DNA of 64,000 nt from NCBI RefSeq assembly GCF_000164695.2, contig NC_014643.1, positions 868,001 to 932,000 on the forward strand, written 5' to 3'. A program made the translations under genes and the position numbers. Position 1 is the stretch's first letter; every line of letters starts with the position of its first letter. The notes beneath the pieces are model-generated. The model was not told the origin of the DNA, searched no databases, and was given only the letters and a program-made list of their open reading frames with translations. The DNA is from Rothia dentocariosa ATCC 17931. GTDB taxonomy: Bacteria > Actinomycetota > Actinomycetes > Actinomycetales > Micrococcaceae. Positions 62,554 through 64,000 of this stretch are shown here, one piece after another.

Positions 62554-62982
62554 ATGTCTTCAACAAATAAAGAGCGCAATCCCGAGAGTTTTGGCGATGC
62601 TTTTCGGCAGGCCGCCCGTGAGTCTTTGGTGAAGAACCAGCGGGAGCGTTCCAGCGATATTGTTTCTATTGCCCCGATTCAACTGGCGCTCGCCGCGTTG
62701 GCTATAGGTATTTACGCTCTGTGGAATAGTTGGTTGTGCCTGATCCCGCTGGGAGTGGTGCTGGTGCTCATGTGGGTGCGTTACACCATGCAGCGGCAGA
62801 TTTCCCGCGATTTTGTGCAGCTGGATGCGGCGCGCACGGCCTGGCACAAAACCCGCGATAAGCAGTATTTAGAGTTTATGGCGGAAAATGCCGGGCACAT
62901 CCTGAGGGAGAATAAGGCGCTGACCAAGGATGCGCGCAAGCGTGTGCAGGAGTACGCCGACTACGCCTCATCTCGGCTTTAA
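62554..62982 (+). CDS. Small membrane protein of unknown function
   Basis: 142 residues: a polar basic N-terminus (about 1-38), one hydrophobic region of about 38 residues (IAPIQLALAALAIGIYALWN and SWLCLIPLGVVLVLMW) forming two helices, and a C-terminal helical cytoplasmic part rich in Lys and Arg. Start ATG 62554 with a weak site. No family recognised. Its position beside parS is probably chance. Confidence 0.65.
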   Translation: MSSTNKERNPESFGDAFRQAARESLVKNQRERSSDIVSIAPIQLALAALAIGIYALWNSWLCLIPLGVVLVLMWVRYTMQRQISRDFVQLDAARTAWHKTRDKQYLEFMAENAGHILRENKALTKDARKRVQEYADYASSRL

Positions 62983-63087
62983 TTCGCTGCCCCACTCCCC
63001 CGCACGCCGCTTTCGATGGAAGTATAAACTCGCAGTTCTACCTGGTATGTGCGCCTCAGTGTGTAGTTCTATGGTGAGATATAAGGG

Positions 63088-63112
63088 TGGGCGGACTATC
63101 AAAGTCCGCCCA
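63088..63112 (+). terminator. Terminator after the small membrane gene
   Basis: TGGGCGGACT / AGTCCGCCCA, perfect 10-bp stem with a 5-base loop, followed by an AT-rich tract. Confidence 0.75.
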
Positions 63113-63117
63113 CTGTT

Positions 63118-63137
63118 ATATTCTTATTTCGGAATAT
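63118..63137. promoter_or_regulatory. 20-bp AT-rich palindromic motif, copy 3
   Basis: ATATTCTTATTTCGGAATAT. It matches the copies at 51230 and 58578 at 15 positions invariant in all three. Confidence 0.5.
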
Positions 63138-63184
63138 ATGCATGCTGACCTGGCAATATTCCATTATTGACATGAGAAAAATGT

Positions 63185-63222
63185 AGGGGAGATTCAGTAC
63201 AACAGTGCACCGAATCTCCCCT
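63185..63222 (-). terminator. Terminator of the minus-strand pair at the right end
   Basis: AGGGGAGATTC / GAATCTCCCCT, 11-bp stem with a 16-base loop, followed on the minus strand by TTTTT. Confidence 0.85.
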
Positions 63223-63277
63223 TGTTATCAGGTTTTCCGTGAGGGCGAATATACGCCACGCTTATTTTCTGAGGGTC

Positions 63278-63646
63278 TTATGTTCTTTTCACAGAAGCAG
63301 CATCTTTTACTATGTTCTGAGCAACCTCTGGAGCATCAGGAAGATCCTCCGGCAGAGGTTCCGCATCCATATCCACAGCCGGTTCAGCAACTTCTTCATC
63401 AAGACGCTGCACCACCGGTTCGCCGATCTCTAGTCCTGATTCATCGGGACGTTTGAGCTGAGCGCCAAGATGCGTCAGTTGATCGCGGTTAACCAAGACA
63501 ACTAACACCAAAGCGTTCAGGAAAAGACCGACAATAAAGAAAATCCAGCCGATCAGCATAAACCTTCCTCCACTGAGCACAGCACCTACTATCAGCAGTG
63601 CCGCCGAGCATAGATATGCGGGTGAGAGAAGGAATTTTGTGTTCAT
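63278..63646 (-). CDS. Small membrane protein with acidic tail
   Basis: 122 residues. Two membrane helices (about 10-50) and a C-terminal acidic region rich in Glu, Pro and Asp. No motif or family recognised. It follows the next upstream gene by 9 bases, so the two are cotranscribed and may be a membrane pair. Confidence 0.6.
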   Translation of the reverse strand: MNTKFLLSPAYLCSAALLIVGAVLSGGRFMLIGWIFFIVGLFLNALVLVVLVNRDQLTHLGAQLKRPDESGLEIGEPVVQRLDEEVAEPAVDMDAEPLPEDLPDAPEVAQNIVKDAASVKRT

Positions 63647-63655
63647 AGCAGACCT

Positions 63656-64000
63656 TTAGCGAACGTTTGAGCGTGGGTGAGAGCCTCGTGAACCGTTGGG
63701 TTTTGAGGGAAGAACTCCAAGTTTACCGGTGTCAGACTCGCGGGTCGAAGACTGCGCGGCTTCATCCGATGCGGAGTTTTCTTCTTCACCATCATAAGCC
63801 CCGTCATCACCCTCAGGACTGTCATGACGCTCCGCATTTTTATCGCGCATAGCGCCCACAAGATTATTTTCCATCTCACTTAAGCTTGTCACTAAAGCGG
63901 GTGTAGGCTCTCCTTGAGCCTTGGAAATAGTGACCATATGTGCAAGAACGTTCAATCCCAGCGCGGCAAGAACTAGAATCCATCCGAGCCACAGCAGCCA
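63656..64000 (-). CDS. Membrane protein with charged C-terminus, 5' part outside window
   Basis: The frame is open to the window edge. The visible part starts in a membrane helix (WLLWLGWILVLAALGLN) and is followed by about 95 polar, acidic residues ending in KPNGSRGSHPRSNVR. The start lies beyond the window. It is in operon with the gene at 63278. Unknown function. Confidence 0.6.
   Translation of the reverse strand, partial: WLLWLGWILVLAALGLNVLAHMVTISKAQGEPTPALVTSLSEMENNLVGAMRDKNAERHDSPEGDDGAYDGEEENSASDEAAQSSTRESDTGKLGVLPSKPNGSRGSHPRSNVR

Noticed and set aside
62930..63148. 72-codon plus-strand ORF over the terminator at 63.1 kb
   Set aside because: It overlaps the end of the upstream membrane gene and runs through a strong hairpin and the 20-bp motif; no homology signs.
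1..64000. CRISPR arrays, tRNA and rRNA genes
   Set aside because: No regularly spaced repeats of 25-40 bp and no cloverleaf-like or conserved rRNA segments were recognised on either strand by eye.

Overview
The window looks like chromosomal DNA of a mid-GC actinobacterium. The genus Rothia (Micrococcaceae) is my best guess from overall gene style: a very large NAD-dependent glutamate dehydrogenase, many GTG/TTG starts behind good Shine-Dalgarno sites, MMPL/TetR and OmpR/HK pairs, and Ser/Ala-rich lipoproteins. This is inference; no rRNA or other taxonomic marker is present. A perfect 14-bp parS core at 62491-62504 suggests the right end lies in the origin-proximal part of the chromosome.

Layout. 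(1) 1-4.2 kb, minus strand: pelG, pelF and a glycoside-hydrolase-like gene cut by the window edge, a compact Pel-type exopolysaccharide module. (2) 4.7-11 kb: giant glutamate dehydrogenase and a quinone oxidoreductase. (3) 11.2-12.6 kb: a helix-turn-helix / ImmA-IrrE-like pair opposite a small holin-like gene, possibly phage debris. (4) 12.8-23.1 kb: surface-glycan genes (two tandem GT2 enzymes with a nearly identical 5' module, two acyltransferase-3 proteins, a flippase, two further GT2 enzymes, a DUF2304 protein and a large membrane protein). (5) 23.5-29.4 kb: housekeeping and transport (flavin reductase, M20 deacetylase, MFS, aquaglyceroporin, VanZ) separated by long perfect hairpins. (6) 29.7-43.9 kb: an AT-richer biosynthetic gene cluster with fatty acyl-AMP ligase, two acyl-CoA dehydrogenase homologues, ACP, a non-reducing KS-AT-ACP polyketide synthase, PPTase, thioesterase, FAD monooxygenase, an AvrD-like protein, a histidine phosphatase and an SDR. 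(7) 45-52 kb: paired CrcB/Fluc fluoride channels, a frameshifted MMPL transporter with its TetR repressor and an operator array, and an OmpR-type two-component system. (8) 52.2-57.3 kb: four paralogous lipoproteins built from one module (an LTDxNKAGKPRPRS box, DGSW/DGTW repeats and a VIPLKPR tail). (9) 57.6-62.5 kb: a PRD antiterminator, a mannose-family PTS (fused IIAB, IIC, IID) and a HAD phosphatase. (10) 62.5-64 kb: parS and small membrane proteins.

Two candidates for a previously undescribed system stand out. The first is cluster (6). Its composition suggests that an activated acyl chain is loaded on an ACP, extended once without keto reduction, and joined to a phosphorylated sugar or triose by the AvrD-like protein. 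Dephosphorylation, reduction and hydroxylation would then follow, a logic like syringolide or gamma-butyrolactone signal synthesis. The second is lipoprotein family (8), whose shared architecture, gene conversion and repeated upstream motif point to a diversifying surface system. The functional parts of both proposals are inference.

No tRNA, rRNA, CRISPR array or complete insertion sequence was recognised. Coordinates were read by eye; small errors in motif positions are possible.
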